A stretch of 64,000 nucleotides of DNA from Fodinicurvata fenggangensis DSM 21160 (GCF_000686045.1 NZ_JMLV01000002.1:248001-312000); one strand, 5' to 3'. Shown: positions 36,350-46,872, numbered from the stretch's first letter. Translations and numbers: made by a program. The notes: generated from the letters alone by a model not told the origin.

Positions 36350-36916
36350 TCAGAAGGAGGAATCGGGTTCCTTCAGGAATTGCGCCTCGGCTTCCGTAGT
36401 CTCGCGGCCCAAGGCGGCATTGCGATGGGGAAAGCGACCGAATCGGGCCACAATATCGCGATGGCGCTGGGCGTAATAGGTCCAGGACTCATCGCCAAGC
36501 GCCGAGATCAGCGCCAGTGCGCGTTCCTGGTCATCCAGGTTTTCGCTGTGTTCGAAGGGTAGATAGAGAAAAAAACGCTCCTCGATGGAAAGCTGCTGGT
36601 CGAAATCGGCGGCAATCGCTCCATCTGCAATGGCCAAGGCCCGCGCATCAAAGGCAAAGGCGAGGGACTGGCCCCGGTGCAGATTCCTTGGCACCTGGTC
36701 GAGGAGCAGCACGAGCGCCAGTGCACCTCGCGGAGATTCCCGCCAATCCTCCAGAACTTCCGCCACGGCCAGGCGATGCAGTGGAGCCAGGACCTCTTCC
36801 ACTGCAGCATCGAAGCCTTGGGACTGCTGGAACCAATAGGGCCGGCTTTCCGGGGCGAACCAGAAATCCAGTACCTGGTCAGGGTTGGCCTGGGCGACGG
36901 AATCCGCACCGGTCAT
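36350..36916 (-). CDS. DUF924 family protein
   Basis: Protein of 188 aa belonging to the all-helical DUF924 family, related in fold to TPR-like proteins; biochemical function unknown. Family hallmarks are VLDFWFAPES near the N-terminus, LLLDQVPRNLHRG and FLYLPFEHSENLDDQ, and RFGRFPHRNAALGRETT near the end. The ATG at 36916 has GAGGGG about 6 nt upstream. It overlaps by 4 nt the stop of a short upstream frame, suggesting that frame may be translated. Confidence 0.88.
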   Translation of the reverse strand: MTGADSVAQANPDQVLDFWFAPESRPYWFQQSQGFDAAVEEVLAPLHRLAVAEVLEDWRESPRGALALVLLLDQVPRNLHRGQSLAFAFDARALAIADGAIAADFDQQLSIEERFFLYLPFEHSENLDDQERALALISALGDESWTYYAQRHRDIVARFGRFPHRNAALGRETTEAEAQFLKEPDSSF

Positions 36917-37098
36917 TTCTTTGCCCCTCTTCTCCAAATCTCCAGAGCTAGTCCGCCTTCATCGTCATGAGCTTGGTCACCGTCCAGCGCGTCGGGCAGA
37001 GCAATGCCTGCTGAAAGAGGGCCGGCCGAGGCCAGAAAAGTCATGATCGCTGGCCGCCCCCGGGTGCATAGCTGCATTCCCTTACTCTCGATACGCAT
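36913..37098 (-). CDS. Hypothetical small protein coupled to DUF924 gene
   Basis: An open frame of 61 codons whose stop TGA overlaps the DUF924 start ATG (ATGA). The sequence (MRIESKGMQLCTRGRPAIMT, then an Ala/Leu/Gly-rich part and an acidic tail) has no recognised domain. Internal starts at 37077 and 37041 are possible. The only support for translation is the coupling geometry, since no strong ribosome site is seen. Confidence 0.3.
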   Translation of the reverse strand: MRIESKGMQLCTRGRPAIMTFLASAGPLSAGIALPDALDGDQAHDDEGGLALEIWRRGAKK

Positions 37099-37127
37099 GA
37101 ACCAATCTGAACTACCATTACGCGACG

Positions 37128-37148
37128 AAAAATGCCAGACTTACTGGC
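37128..37148 (-). terminator. Intrinsic terminator of metZ
   Basis: Read on the minus strand, GCCAG-TAAGT-CTGGC is followed by ATTTTT, 29 nt past the metZ stop. The 5-bp stem is short but GC-rich and the U-run is clear. Confidence 0.65.
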
Positions 37149-37177
37149 CTTTCTCCCGGACAGGCGACCATCGCAGA

Positions 37178-38407
37178 TCAGGCTGCCAGGGCCTGCTTCA
37201 GGTCAGCTTCCAGGTCCACCGCATCCTCCAGGCCAACGGAAAGCCGGATCAGGCCGGGTGTGATGCCCTGGGCCAGCTGTTCGTCTGGCGTCAATCGCTG
37301 GTGGGTCGTTGTCGCGGGATGCGTGGCCAGGCTCTTGGAGTCGCCCAGATTGTTGGAGATGCGGATCAGTTTCAGGGCATTCAGGAAGCGGAAAGCGCGC
37401 TCCTTGCCGCCCTCGACCTCCAGGGTCACCATGGTGCCCCCCGAGCGCATCTGACGGCGGGCCAGAGCTTCCTGCGGATGATCGGAGCGGAAGGGATAAC
37501 GCGTTTGCGCAACGCCATGCTCCGCCGCCAGGAAGTCGGCAATGCGAGCGGCGCTGGCGCTCTGCCGCTCGATACGCAGCGGCAAGGTTTCCAGCCCCTT
37601 GAGTAACAGCCAGGCATTGAAGGGGCTGAGCGCAGGTCCAGTATGACGCAAGATCTGGGTCAGGTGGTCAGTGACGAACTGCTGGCTGCCCAGCACGGCC
37701 CCGCCCAGGCAGCGTCCCTGCCCGTCAATGTGCTTGGTGGCGGAATAGACCACCACGTCAGCGCCCAGTTCCAGCGGCTTCTGCAACAGCGGGGAGGCAA
37801 AAACATTGTCCACCACAACGCAGGCTCCGGCCTTGTGCGCCAGCTCGGCCACGGCGGGCATATCCACCAGTTCCAGACCGGGATTCGAAGGCGTTTCAAG
37901 GAAAACCGCCTTGGTTGGCTGGGACAGGGCGCTTTCCCACTGCTCCAGGTCGGCGCCATCGACGAAAACCGTCTCGATCCCGAAACGCGGCAAAAGCTGG
38001 TTCAGGATCACGGTGCAGGACCCGAAAAGTGCTCGCGAGGCCACGACGCGATCGCCAGACTGAAGCTGGGCGATCAGTGCCGCCCAGACCGCAGCCATGC
38101 CGCTGGCCGTGGCACGGCAGGCCTCTGCTCCCTCAAGCTGGCAGAGTCGCTGTTCGAACATCTCCACTGTGGGATTGCGAAAACGGGAATAGACGAAACG
38201 CAGGCCGTCGGTCTTGAATGCGGCCTCGGCTTCCTCGGCAGAATTGTAGACATAGCCAGAGGTCATGTAGAGCGCTTCGCAGGTTTCATCGAAACCGCTG
38301 CGCTGCACGCCGCCCTGGACAAGCTGCGTGGCCTCGCTCCATCCCTCCGTGGGGGGATGGCTGCCGTCGGTACAGCCGGGCGTATCGTGACTGGAGTGAT
38401 CGTTCAT
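37178..38407 (-). CDS. metZ: O-succinylhomoserine sulfhydrylase
   Basis: PLP enzyme of the Cys/Met metabolism family, 409 aa, forming homocysteine from O-succinylhomoserine and sulfide. The PLP lysine is in VVYSATKHIDGQGR; SRFRNPTVEMFEQRLCQLEG and the SLGLEDAVDL-like end (RLSVGLEDAVDLEADL) are conserved. The start ATG is preceded by AGGAGG. A SAM-II riboswitch and terminator lie upstream, which fits a methionine gene and supports MetZ over cystathionine gamma-lyase. Confidence 0.93.
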   Translation of the reverse strand: MNDHSSHDTPGCTDGSHPPTEGWSEATQLVQGGVQRSGFDETCEALYMTSGYVYNSAEEAEAAFKTDGLRFVYSRFRNPTVEMFEQRLCQLEGAEACRATASGMAAVWAALIAQLQSGDRVVASRALFGSCTVILNQLLPRFGIETVFVDGADLEQWESALSQPTKAVFLETPSNPGLELVDMPAVAELAHKAGACVVVDNVFASPLLQKPLELGADVVVYSATKHIDGQGRCLGGAVLGSQQFVTDHLTQILRHTGPALSPFNAWLLLKGLETLPLRIERQSASAARIADFLAAEHGVAQTRYPFRSDHPQEALARRQMRSGGTMVTLEVEGGKERAFRFLNALKLIRISNNLGDSKSLATHPATTTHQRLTPDEQLAQGITPGLIRLSVGLEDAVDLEADLKQALAA

Positions 38408-38469
38408 CGGCGCGTCCTCCTGGGAACTCCTGGTTTATCGTGCCCGTCAGGAACTGATCCGGCGGGCAT

Positions 38470-38501
38470 AAAAAAGACCGTCTCTGACAAGGGAAACGGC
38501 C
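38470..38501 (-). terminator. Terminator-like hairpin in the metZ leader
   Basis: On the minus strand GGCCGTTTC pairs with GAGACGGTC (nine pairs, two G-U) around an 8-nt loop and is followed by six U. It lies 22 nt after the SAM-II aptamer and 62 nt before the metZ start, so it probably is the expression platform. Confidence 0.8.
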
Positions 38502-38523
38502 GTCTCGACTTACAGGCGCGCCG

Positions 38524-38578
38524 ACCCCTTTAGCTGCTGTTTAACGTGGCCGCAATCCGGTCAACAAATCGCCACGGG
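38524..38578 (-). promoter_or_regulatory. SAM-II riboswitch aptamer upstream of metZ
   Basis: The minus-strand leader contains the SAM-II (metA motif) core: CCCGTGGCGATTTG, then GACCGGATTGCGGCCACG, TTAAACAGCAGCTAAAGGGG. P1 pairs CGTGGC with GCCACG, and the conserved TTAAA and GCTAAAGGG segments of the H-type pseudoknot are in place. SAM-II aptamers are known in alphaproteobacteria in front of metA, metX and metZ and turn expression off when S-adenosylmethionine is abundant. Confidence 0.92.
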
Positions 38579-38584
38579 TCTACA

Positions 38585-38613
38585 GTGCTAGACCGCGGTC
38601 CGCTTCCTGTCAA
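38585..38613 (-). promoter_or_regulatory. Candidate metZ promoter
   Basis: On the minus strand a perfect TTGACA (38608-38613) and TAGCAC (38585-38590) are separated by exactly 17 bp. Transcription would start about at 38578, so the RNA begins essentially with the SAM-II aptamer. The -10 matches consensus at only three positions. Confidence 0.65.
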
Positions 38614-38711
38614 GGCAGCGCCGGGCCGTATCTTCCTGGGATCTCACATGTCCGGGTAATGCAGTTTCGTCTCATGCCCGTGGGCTCTTGGTTCAGCCCA
38701 TTGCCCCGGCG

Positions 38712-39614
38712 TTAGCGTGTGGGAACGGGCGTGTCCCCGCTGTAGTCGTAGAATCCCCGTCCCGCCTTGCGGCCGACCCAGCCGGCCTCGACATACTTCA
38801 CCAGCAGCGGACAGGGGCGATACTTGCTGTCGGCCAGGCCGTCGTAGAGCACGTGCATCACAGCCAGGCAAGTATCCAGACCAATGAAGTCGGCCAATTC
38901 CAGCGGACCCATGGGGTGATTGGCGCCCAGCTTCATGGCGGTGTCAATGGCTTCCACCGACCCCACGCCCTCATAGAGGGTATAGACCGCCTCGTTGATC
39001 ATGGGCAGCAGAATGCGGTTGACGATGAAGGCCGGGAAGTCCTCGGCCGCCACCGGCGTCTTGCCCAGTTGCTCGGTCAACTGGCGAATCGTGGCGAAGG
39101 TGTCCTCGTCCGTGGCAATGCCGCGGATCAGCTCCACCAGCTGCATGACAGGCACGGGGTTCATGAAGTGCATGCCCATGAAGCGGCCAGGGCGATCGGT
39201 GGTGGACGCCAGGCGGGTCACCGAGATCGAGGAGGTGTTGGTGCAGATGATGGCATTTTCCTTCAGATGCTCACAGAGCTCATGGAAAATGCTGCGCTTG
39301 ACGTCCTCGTTCTCCGTCGCCGCCTCGATCACCAGGTCGCAATCGGCCAACTCCGAGATTTCCGTTGCCCGGGAGATCTGCTTGAGTGCGGCGTCCTTGT
39401 CCTTGGCGGAGATCTTGTCCTTCTTCACCTGACGATCCAGGTGTTTCTCGATGCCGACCAGAGCCTTGTCCAGCTGTTCGCTTCCCAGGTCCTGCAGCAG
39501 GACATCATAGCCCGCCTGGGCACAGACCTGGGCGATACCGCTGCCCATTTGTCCGGCGCCGACGACGCCGACTTTAGAGATGGTGAAATCTGCTCGACTG
39601 TTATCCTGGGACAT
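38712..39614 (-). CDS. hbd: 3-hydroxybutyryl-CoA dehydrogenase
   Basis: Cytoplasmic NAD(P)-dependent dehydrogenase of 300 aa interconverting 3-hydroxybutyryl-CoA and acetoacetyl-CoA. The Rossmann motif is VGVVGAGQMGSGIAQ; the catalytic histidine lies in GMHFMNPVPVMQLVE; the C-terminal domain has KLGANHPMGPLELADFIGLD. It lies 48 nt downstream of etfA and is probably co-transcribed with etfBA, tying it to beta-oxidation or butyrate/PHB metabolism. Confidence 0.93.
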   Translation of the reverse strand: MSQDNSRADFTISKVGVVGAGQMGSGIAQVCAQAGYDVLLQDLGSEQLDKALVGIEKHLDRQVKKDKISAKDKDAALKQISRATEISELADCDLVIEAATENEDVKRSIFHELCEHLKENAIICTNTSSISVTRLASTTDRPGRFMGMHFMNPVPVMQLVELIRGIATDEDTFATIRQLTEQLGKTPVAAEDFPAFIVNRILLPMINEAVYTLYEGVGSVEAIDTAMKLGANHPMGPLELADFIGLDTCLAVMHVLYDGLADSKYRPCPLLVKYVEAGWVGRKAGRGFYDYSGDTPVPTR

Positions 39615-39662
39615 CTTGATCTGGCTCTTTCTTCCTGAGGGGCTTGTTGCCGATGGAAAGGC

Positions 39663-40610
39663 TTACTGGTCCAGGGCCTTTTCCAGCTCGGGCACCGCCT
39701 CGAAGAGGTCGGCGACCAGGCCATAGTCGGCCACCTGGAAAATCGGGGCCTCCTCGTCCTTGTTGATGGCAACGATCACCTTGGAATCCTTCATGCCAGC
39801 CAGGTGCTGGATAGCGCCGGAAATCCCCACGGCGATGTAGAGCTCGGGCGCCACCACCTTGCCGGTCTGGCCGACCTGATAGTCGTTCGGCACGAAGCCT
39901 GCGTCAACAGCCGCCCGGCTGGCCCCCAGTGCTGCGCCCAGCTTGTCGGCGACACGCTCAAGGATGACGAAATTGTCGCCGCTCTGCATGCCGCGTCCGC
40001 CGGAAATGACCACACGGGCCGTGGTCAGCTCGGGACGCTCGGATTGGGTCAATTCCGAACCGACATGGCTTGAAAGCCCGGAATCGCCGGTCCCTTCGAG
40101 CGTTTCCAGTTCGGCACTTCCACCCTCGGCTGGCACGGCATCAAAAGCCGTACCACGCACGGAGATCAGTTTCTTGGCATCGCCGCTCTGCACCTTGGAG
40201 AGCGCGTTGCCGGCGTAGATCGGACGCACGAAAGTGTCGCCGCTTTCCACGGCAACGATATCGCTGATGGGCTGGACATCCAGAAGCGCTGCCGCGCGCG
40301 GCAGGACATTCTTCCCGAATGTTGCGCTGCCCGCCAGTACGTAGTCATAACCCTCGGCCAGTTTCACGACCAGTGGCGCCACATTCTCGGCCAGCAAGTG
40401 ATCGTACTCCTCGGAGTCTGCCAGCAGCACCTTCTTGACTTCGGGCAGAGTCTGGGCGGCCTTGGCGGCCTCGGCACAGCCCTTGCCCGCGACCAGGACG
40501 TGGATGTCACCACCCCCCTTGGCGGCAATTTGCTGAGCCGCATTCAGTGTGCTCAGTGTCGCGGACCCTAGCGCGTCGTTCTCGTGATCGGCAATTACCA
40601 GGATGCTCAT
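39663..40610 (-). CDS. etfA: Electron transfer flavoprotein alpha subunit
   Basis: FAD-binding subunit of 315 aa, part of the soluble carrier taking electrons from acyl-CoA dehydrogenases to ETF-ubiquinone oxidoreductase. The conserved FAD region reads [29 protein letters not shown] and [16 protein letters not shown], with the [12 protein letters not shown] loop. The ATG overlaps the etfB stop by one base (TGATG). Downstream is hbd. Confidence 0.97.
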   Translation of the reverse strand: MSILVIADHENDALGSATLSTLNAAQQIAAKGGGDIHVLVAGKGCAEAAKAAQTLPEVKKVLLADSEEYDHLLAENVAPLVVKLAEGYDYVLAGSATFGKNVLPRAAALLDVQPISDIVAVESGDTFVRPIYAGNALSKVQSGDAKKLISVRGTAFDAVPAEGGSAELETLEGTGDSGLSSHVGSELTQSERPELTTARVVISGGRGMQSGDNFVILERVADKLGAALGASRAAVDAGFVPNDYQVGQTGKVVAPELYIAVGISGAIQHLAGMKDSKVIVAINKDEEAPIFQVADYGLVADLFEAVPELEKALDQ

Positions 40611-41359
40611 CAGATCACCTTCGCTTCGTTCTTCAACTTGTCCACCAGGTCCGCAATGCTCTCGACACGTACACCGGCTTGGCGCGCCGGGGGTTCGGAG
40701 ACATTCAGCACTTTCAGGCGCGGCGCGATATCCAGGCCAAGCTCTTCGGCCTCAATGGTTTCAATCGGCTTCTTCTTCGCCTTCATGATGTTGGGCAACG
40801 AGGCATAGCGCGGCTCGTTGAGTCGCAGGTCGGCCGTCACGATGGTGGGCGTCGCCAGGTCCAGCGTCTCCAGCCCGCCATCGATCTCGCGCGTGACGCG
40901 CAGCTTGCCGTCCTGCTGCTCGATCTTGGATGCGAAGGTGCCCTGAGACCAGCCCAGCAGGGCGGACAGCATCTGGCCGGTCTGGTTGAAATCGTTGTCC
41001 ACGGCCTGCTTGCCCAGCAGGACAAGGTCGGGCTGCTCCTTCTCGACCACCGACTTGAGCAGCTTGGCAATGCCCAGCGGCTGCAGTTCCTCGTCGCTCT
41101 GCACCAGGATACCGCGATCGGCACCCATGGCAAGGGCCGTGCGGATGGTCTCCTGATTGACCTGCGGGCCACAGGAAACAACAACCACTTCGCTGGCGAT
41201 TCCCTGCTCCTTCAGACGCACCGCTTCTTCCACGGCAATTTCGCAAAAGGGGTTCATGGACATCTTGACGTTCGCGGTTTCAACGCCGGATCCGTCGGAC
41301 TTCACGCGGACCTTAACGTAGGCGTCGATGACGCGCTTGACGGCGACCAGTACCTTCAT
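40610..41359 (-). CDS. etfB: Electron transfer flavoprotein beta subunit
   Basis: AMP-binding subunit of ETF, 249 aa, normal length. Starts [19 protein letters not shown]; the signature [20 protein letters not shown] and the recognition loop near [20 protein letters not shown] (residues about 190-210) are present. It is first in an etfB-etfA-hbd unit reading from the promoter proposed at 41505-41533. Confidence 0.97.
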   Translation of the reverse strand: MKVLVAVKRVIDAYVKVRVKSDGSGVETANVKMSMNPFCEIAVEEAVRLKEQGIASEVVVVSCGPQVNQETIRTALAMGADRGILVQSDEELQPLGIAKLLKSVVEKEQPDLVLLGKQAVDNDFNQTGQMLSALLGWSQGTFASKIEQQDGKLRVTREIDGGLETLDLATPTIVTADLRLNEPRYASLPNIMKAKKKPIETIEAEELGLDIAPRLKVLNVSEPPARQAGVRVESIADLVDKLKNEAKVI

Positions 41360-41504
41360 GGGCTATCCTGCAGTCCTGCTTTCGTTAGATGAAGCTGTTT
41401 CGTCTTTGCGATAGAAACCGGCAGGACGCTGCCCGCACGGCCAGTGGTTCTGTCCTGCCCCGTCATTCGCCTGAAAAAGGGCGCTTTCCGGGACTGTGCG
41501 CTGC

Positions 41505-41533
41505 ACCATAGGAAGGCCTACAGGATGTGTCAA
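41505..41533 (-). promoter_or_regulatory. Candidate promoter for etfB-etfA-hbd
   Basis: On the minus strand TTGACA (41528-41533) and TATGGT (41505-41510) are separated by exactly 17 bp. The predicted leader to etfB is about 140 nt and contains no gene. Confidence 0.65.
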
Positions 41534-41603
41534 TTGCACGCTCCGTCCTGTTTCCTCGCCGCCCTGAGGGCAGGGAAAGCCCGGCAGCGGAGTTCCATCT
41601 CCC

Positions 41604-42173
41604 TTATCGATTCTTTCCCGGCACCCAGAGAACGTCGTTCCGACCCTTTTCATTCAGATAGCGTCCCAGGACGAACAACAGGTCGGACAGGCGATTGACG
41701 TACTTGACGGCCTCGGGATTCAGGGGTTCCGCCTCGGCCAACTCGGTTGCATCCCGCTCGGCACGGCGCACCACGGTGCGGGCCAGGTGGAGCCAGGCCG
41801 ACGCCTTCGTTCCGCCGGGCAGGACAAAGGTCTTCAGCGGTTCCAGGTCAGCGTTGTAGTGATCGATCTGCTGTTCAAGCCAGGCCACCTGGGCCTCGGT
41901 GATGCGCAGTGCCGGGTATTCGGGCTCTGGGTCCTCGGGCGTCGCCAGATCGGCACCCAGATCGAAGAGGTCGTTCTGAACCCGGACCAGTAGGTTGCGC
42001 TCACTTTCCGCAAGTCCGTCCTCTGCCAGCAGCAGACCCAGCACGGCGTTGGCTTCGTCCACCGTCCCATAGGCGGTCACGCGCAGGTCGTGTTTGGGAA
42101 CGCGCCGGCCGGAAGCCAGCGAGGTCTTCCCCTTGTCACCGCCGCGCGTGTAGATACGGGTCAGCTGTACCAT
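41604..42173 (-). CDS. Cob(I)alamin adenosyltransferase, PduO type
   Basis: Cytoplasmic enzyme of 189 aa attaching adenosyl from ATP to cobalamin to form coenzyme B12. The ATP site reads IYTRGGDKGKTSL; the cobalamin-side helices hold LHLARTVVRRAERD and VKYVNRLSDLLFVLGRYLN. Known relatives are named PduO, CobO-like or MMAB. It feeds the B12 enzymes visible in this window (NrdJ and Mcm). It sits 38 nt downstream of a small HIG1-like gene, an arrangement frequent in alphaproteobacteria. Confidence 0.94.
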   Translation of the reverse strand: MVQLTRIYTRGGDKGKTSLASGRRVPKHDLRVTAYGTVDEANAVLGLLLAEDGLAESERNLLVRVQNDLFDLGADLATPEDPEPEYPALRITEAQVAWLEQQIDHYNADLEPLKTFVLPGGTKASAWLHLARTVVRRAERDATELAEAEPLNPEAVKYVNRLSDLLFVLGRYLNEKGRNDVLWVPGKNR

Positions 42174-42211
42174 CTGGTCTCTCCCGACGTTCCTGTCAAA
42201 GCGTGCATTGC

Positions 42212-42406
42212 CTAGTTGCCGGCCATCGCGGCAAGCGCGAAGAGCAGCAGAGCCACACCCTGCATGATGACGCGCCAGCGCATCAGCTTGTTGCCGTACT
42301 TCTGATTGAACTCACCACCCCGGGCCATGGAGAAAAGGCCTGCGAAGAGGACGCCCAAGGTGATCAGCATGGCGATCACCACCAGGACCATCATGAAACC
42401 GTTCAT
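42212..42406 (-). CDS. Twin-transmembrane HIG1-like small protein
   Basis: 64-aa inner-membrane protein with two hydrophobic helices (about residues 3-26 and 47-62) joined by a basic loop GGEFNQKYGNKLMRWRVIMQ. The RWRVIMQ part matches the RxRx3Q core of the HIG1 domain. Mitochondrial HIG1 proteins assist respiratory supercomplexes; a related role in bacteria is only inferred. It is probably co-transcribed with the adenosyltransferase. Confidence 0.8.
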   Translation of the reverse strand: MNGFMMVLVVIAMLITLGVLFAGLFSMARGGEFNQKYGNKLMRWRVIMQGVALLLFALAAMAGN

Positions 42407-42510
42407 ATGTGTAGCCTATCCATTGTATCCATCAGCCTGTCCCTGGCTGCCTTCCACATCCCCAAGCCTTGTCCACAAGCCATACCTCCATCGCGGGGCC
42501 GGCTCAAACC

Positions 42511-43485
42511 CTAAACCGGGGCCGGTACCGGAGTGACGGCCGTGGAATAGAGATAGGAAAGGTAGGTGGCGTAGAGAATGACAAAAATGGCCCCCTGCCA
42601 GCGCCGTATGCGCAGGCCGAAGGTTGCCGCCAGGATCAGCAGAAGCGAAGCGCCCAGCAAGACCCAGTAATCCAGGCGCATGATCTCGTCGGGCACGGGG
42701 ATGGGCTTCACCATGGCGGTTACCCCCATGATGCCGAAGAGATTGAAGAGGTTTGAGCCCAGGATGTTGCCGAAGGCCACGTCGGCGTGACGTTTCAGCG
42801 CAGCAATCACCGAGGCAACCAGTTCCGGCAGGGACGTGCCGATGGCCACCACCGTCAGGCCGATCAGGGTGTCCGAAACCCCGGCCAGGCGCGCCAGTTC
42901 AATCGCCGAATCCACCAGCAGGCTGGCGCCCACCAGAACGGCCGCCAGACCGCCCAGGGCGACCAGCAGGTTCTTCATCAAGGAGCCCGGCAGAGCTTCG
43001 ATCTCGGCGGCCTCGGCTTCGTGCAATCGCGCGGCTGCCGTACTGCGCCGTTCCTGAATATAGCAGAACGCCAGATAACCTGCCAAAGCGAGAAAAAGGC
43101 CCAGGCCGATCGCGCGTGTGATGAATCCCAGGTAGCAGACGCCACCGAAGATGATCGTGGCCAACAGCATCACAGTCCCGTCGCGTTTCAGGGCAAAGCG
43201 ACTGCAGAGGATTGGCATGATGACTGCGGTCGAGCCGACAATCAGGAGGATGTTGGAGATATTCGATCCGACGACATTGCCCACGGAAATGCCGGGTGCC
43301 CCGGCCAGGGCCGCCTGAACAGACGCCACCAACTCGGGTGAAGACGTACCGAAGCCCACAAGGGTCAGGCCGATCAGCAGCTGTGAGATCCCCAGGTGCC
43401 TTGCAACTCCGACCGACCCACGCACCAGGAACTCCCCCCCGCCGCACAAGAGGATCAGGCCGACGAGCAGTAGGATATAAACCAT
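42511..43485 (-). CDS. Calcium/sodium antiporter (CaCA family, YrbG-like)
   Basis: Polytopic membrane protein of 324 aa with about ten helices, exchanging Ca2+ or K+ for Na+. The two inverted alpha repeats are evident: GFGTSSPELVASVQAAL with GNVVGSNISN, and AIGTSLPELVASVIAAL with GNILGSNLFN; the glutamates are cation ligands. A hydrophilic loop rich in Ala/Glu separates the halves. It is not clearly linked to its neighbours. Confidence 0.92.
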   Translation of the reverse strand: MVYILLLVGLILLCGGGEFLVRGSVGVARHLGISQLLIGLTLVGFGTSSPELVASVQAALAGAPGISVGNVVGSNISNILLIVGSTAVIMPILCSRFALKRDGTVMLLATIIFGGVCYLGFITRAIGLGLFLALAGYLAFCYIQERRSTAAARLHEAEAAEIEALPGSLMKNLLVALGGLAAVLVGASLLVDSAIELARLAGVSDTLIGLTVVAIGTSLPELVASVIAALKRHADVAFGNILGSNLFNLFGIMGVTAMVKPIPVPDEIMRLDYWVLLGASLLLILAATFGLRIRRWQGAIFVILYATYLSYLYSTAVTPVPAPV

Positions 43486-43655
43486 GAAAAGCCCGAAATC
43501 GATTACGGAGCGGGGTGGAAGACAGAAGCTGAAACGGCTGTCTCCCTAGATCTGATCTCTCCGTTCGCTTTACAAGTCGGTTCCATCGAACTTCCCCCTT
43601 TCCTGGTTGATGGCAGACGGTTCACAGACCGCCGCAATACACGACCCAGTGGTCT

Positions 43656-45866
<2,211 letters not shown>

Positions 45867-46189
45867 TCTGCCCTATGTAAGAGTCCTGCGGGCCTTGAGC
45901 CAGAGGCCAGGCACCTTTCCAGATTAAAATTTCAACTCCGCCTGTCATGGGCAAGTGCATTGTCAGGCATTTCCATCTCTCTGTCAGGGCGTAAGCCTGC
46001 AGATTAAAACCATTCCAAAATTCTTCTTGACGGGGATGCGAAAGCCTCTTAGTTAAGTATCGCGTTTTGGAAGCATTCCAAAAAATTTTCCTTCTCTGTT
46101 GGAAAGACCCCCTGAACCGCCCATATGGGTAGATACCGCACTGCAGCATTGGCAGTGCAACAAAACACTCGATAGGAGACAGACAGACC
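45867..46189. promoter_or_regulatory. uvrB-ahpC divergent region with ahpC promoter and palindromic operator
   Basis: 323 bases without a gene. TTGACG (46027-46032) and TAGTTA (46050-46055), 17 bp apart, form a candidate ahpC promoter. A perfect palindrome TTTTGGAA-GCA-TTCCAAAA (46065-46083) covers the predicted start site; its half CATTCCAAAA also occurs at 46011-46020. CAGATTAAAA occurs twice (45920-45929 and 46000-46009). A hairpin CACTGC-N7-GCAGTG (46139-46157) lies in the leader, and AGGAG precedes ahpC. This layout suggests repression by a stress-sensing regulator that cannot be named from sequence. Confidence 0.6.
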
Positions 46190-46738
46190 ATGCTTACAGT
46201 TGGCGACAAGCTTCCTTCCTTCAGACTTCAGGCCGTTCCCGAGGGTCAGCCAAAGAACCCCAGCGAGGCCTTTACCGAAATCTCCGACAAGTCCTTTGAC
46301 GGCAAGTGGCTTGTGCTCTTCGCCTGGCCGAAGGACTTCACCTTCGTCTGCCCGACGGAAATCGCGGCCTTCAGCCAGTTGAACGAGGAATTTGCCGATC
46401 GCGACGCGCAGATCCTGGGTCTCTCCACGGACAGCGAGTTCGTGCACCTGGCCTGGAAGCGCGACCATGAAGACCTGCGCGACCTGAAGTTCCCGATGCT
46501 CTCCGACCTGAAGCGCGAGCTCAGCCAAGAGCTGGGTATCCTGGACAAGAACGAGGGCGTCGACCTGCGCGCGACCTTCATCGTCGATCCGGACGGCATC
46601 ATCCGCCATGTCTCCGTGAACGACCTCAGCGTCGGCCGCAATCCGCAGGAAACCCTGCGCATCCTCGATGCCCTGCAGACCGACGAACTCTGCCCCTGCA
46701 ACTGGCAGCAGGGCGAAGAGGTCCTTCAGGTCGCCTAA
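46190..46738 (+). CDS. ahpC: Alkyl hydroperoxide reductase AhpC (peroxiredoxin, AhpD-partnered type)
   Basis: Cytoplasmic peroxiredoxin of 182 aa. The peroxidatic cysteine Cys54 is in DFTFVCPTEI, and the C-terminal pair Cys168/Cys170 in ELCPCNW matches the three-cysteine mycobacterial-type AhpC reduced by AhpD rather than AhpF. It reduces hydrogen, organic and nitro peroxides. It has its own promoter region and is followed by a stem-loop and ahpD. Confidence 0.95.
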   Translation: MLTVGDKLPSFRLQAVPEGQPKNPSEAFTEISDKSFDGKWLVLFAWPKDFTFVCPTEIAAFSQLNEEFADRDAQILGLSTDSEFVHLAWKRDHEDLRDLKFPMLSDLKRELSQELGILDKNEGVDLRATFIVDPDGIIRHVSVNDLSVGRNPQETLRILDALQTDELCPCNWQQGEEVLQVA

Positions 46739-46764
46739 CTGCTTTCTAAAAGCCGGATCTTGCC

Positions 46765-46786
46765 GGCCGGCCCCGCGGGGCCGGCC
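46765..46786 (+). other. Intercistronic stem-loop between ahpC and ahpD
   Basis: GGCCGGCCCC and GGGGCCGGCC form a perfect 10-bp GC stem around two bases, 26 nt after the ahpC stop. No U-run follows. It may terminate some transcripts or stabilise the ahpC message, giving AhpC in excess over AhpD. Confidence 0.6.
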
Positions 46787-46872
46787 ACGCAAGAGACTGA
46801 ATGGCGACGAAGCACACGTCCTTACAGTCCTATATCCCCCGCAATCGTCAGCAACGAGCCGAGGCTAATGCC

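Noticed and set aside
45867-46190. LexA (SOS) box for uvrB
   Set aside because: I looked for GTTC-N7-GTTC and its complement in the uvrB upstream region and did not see one.
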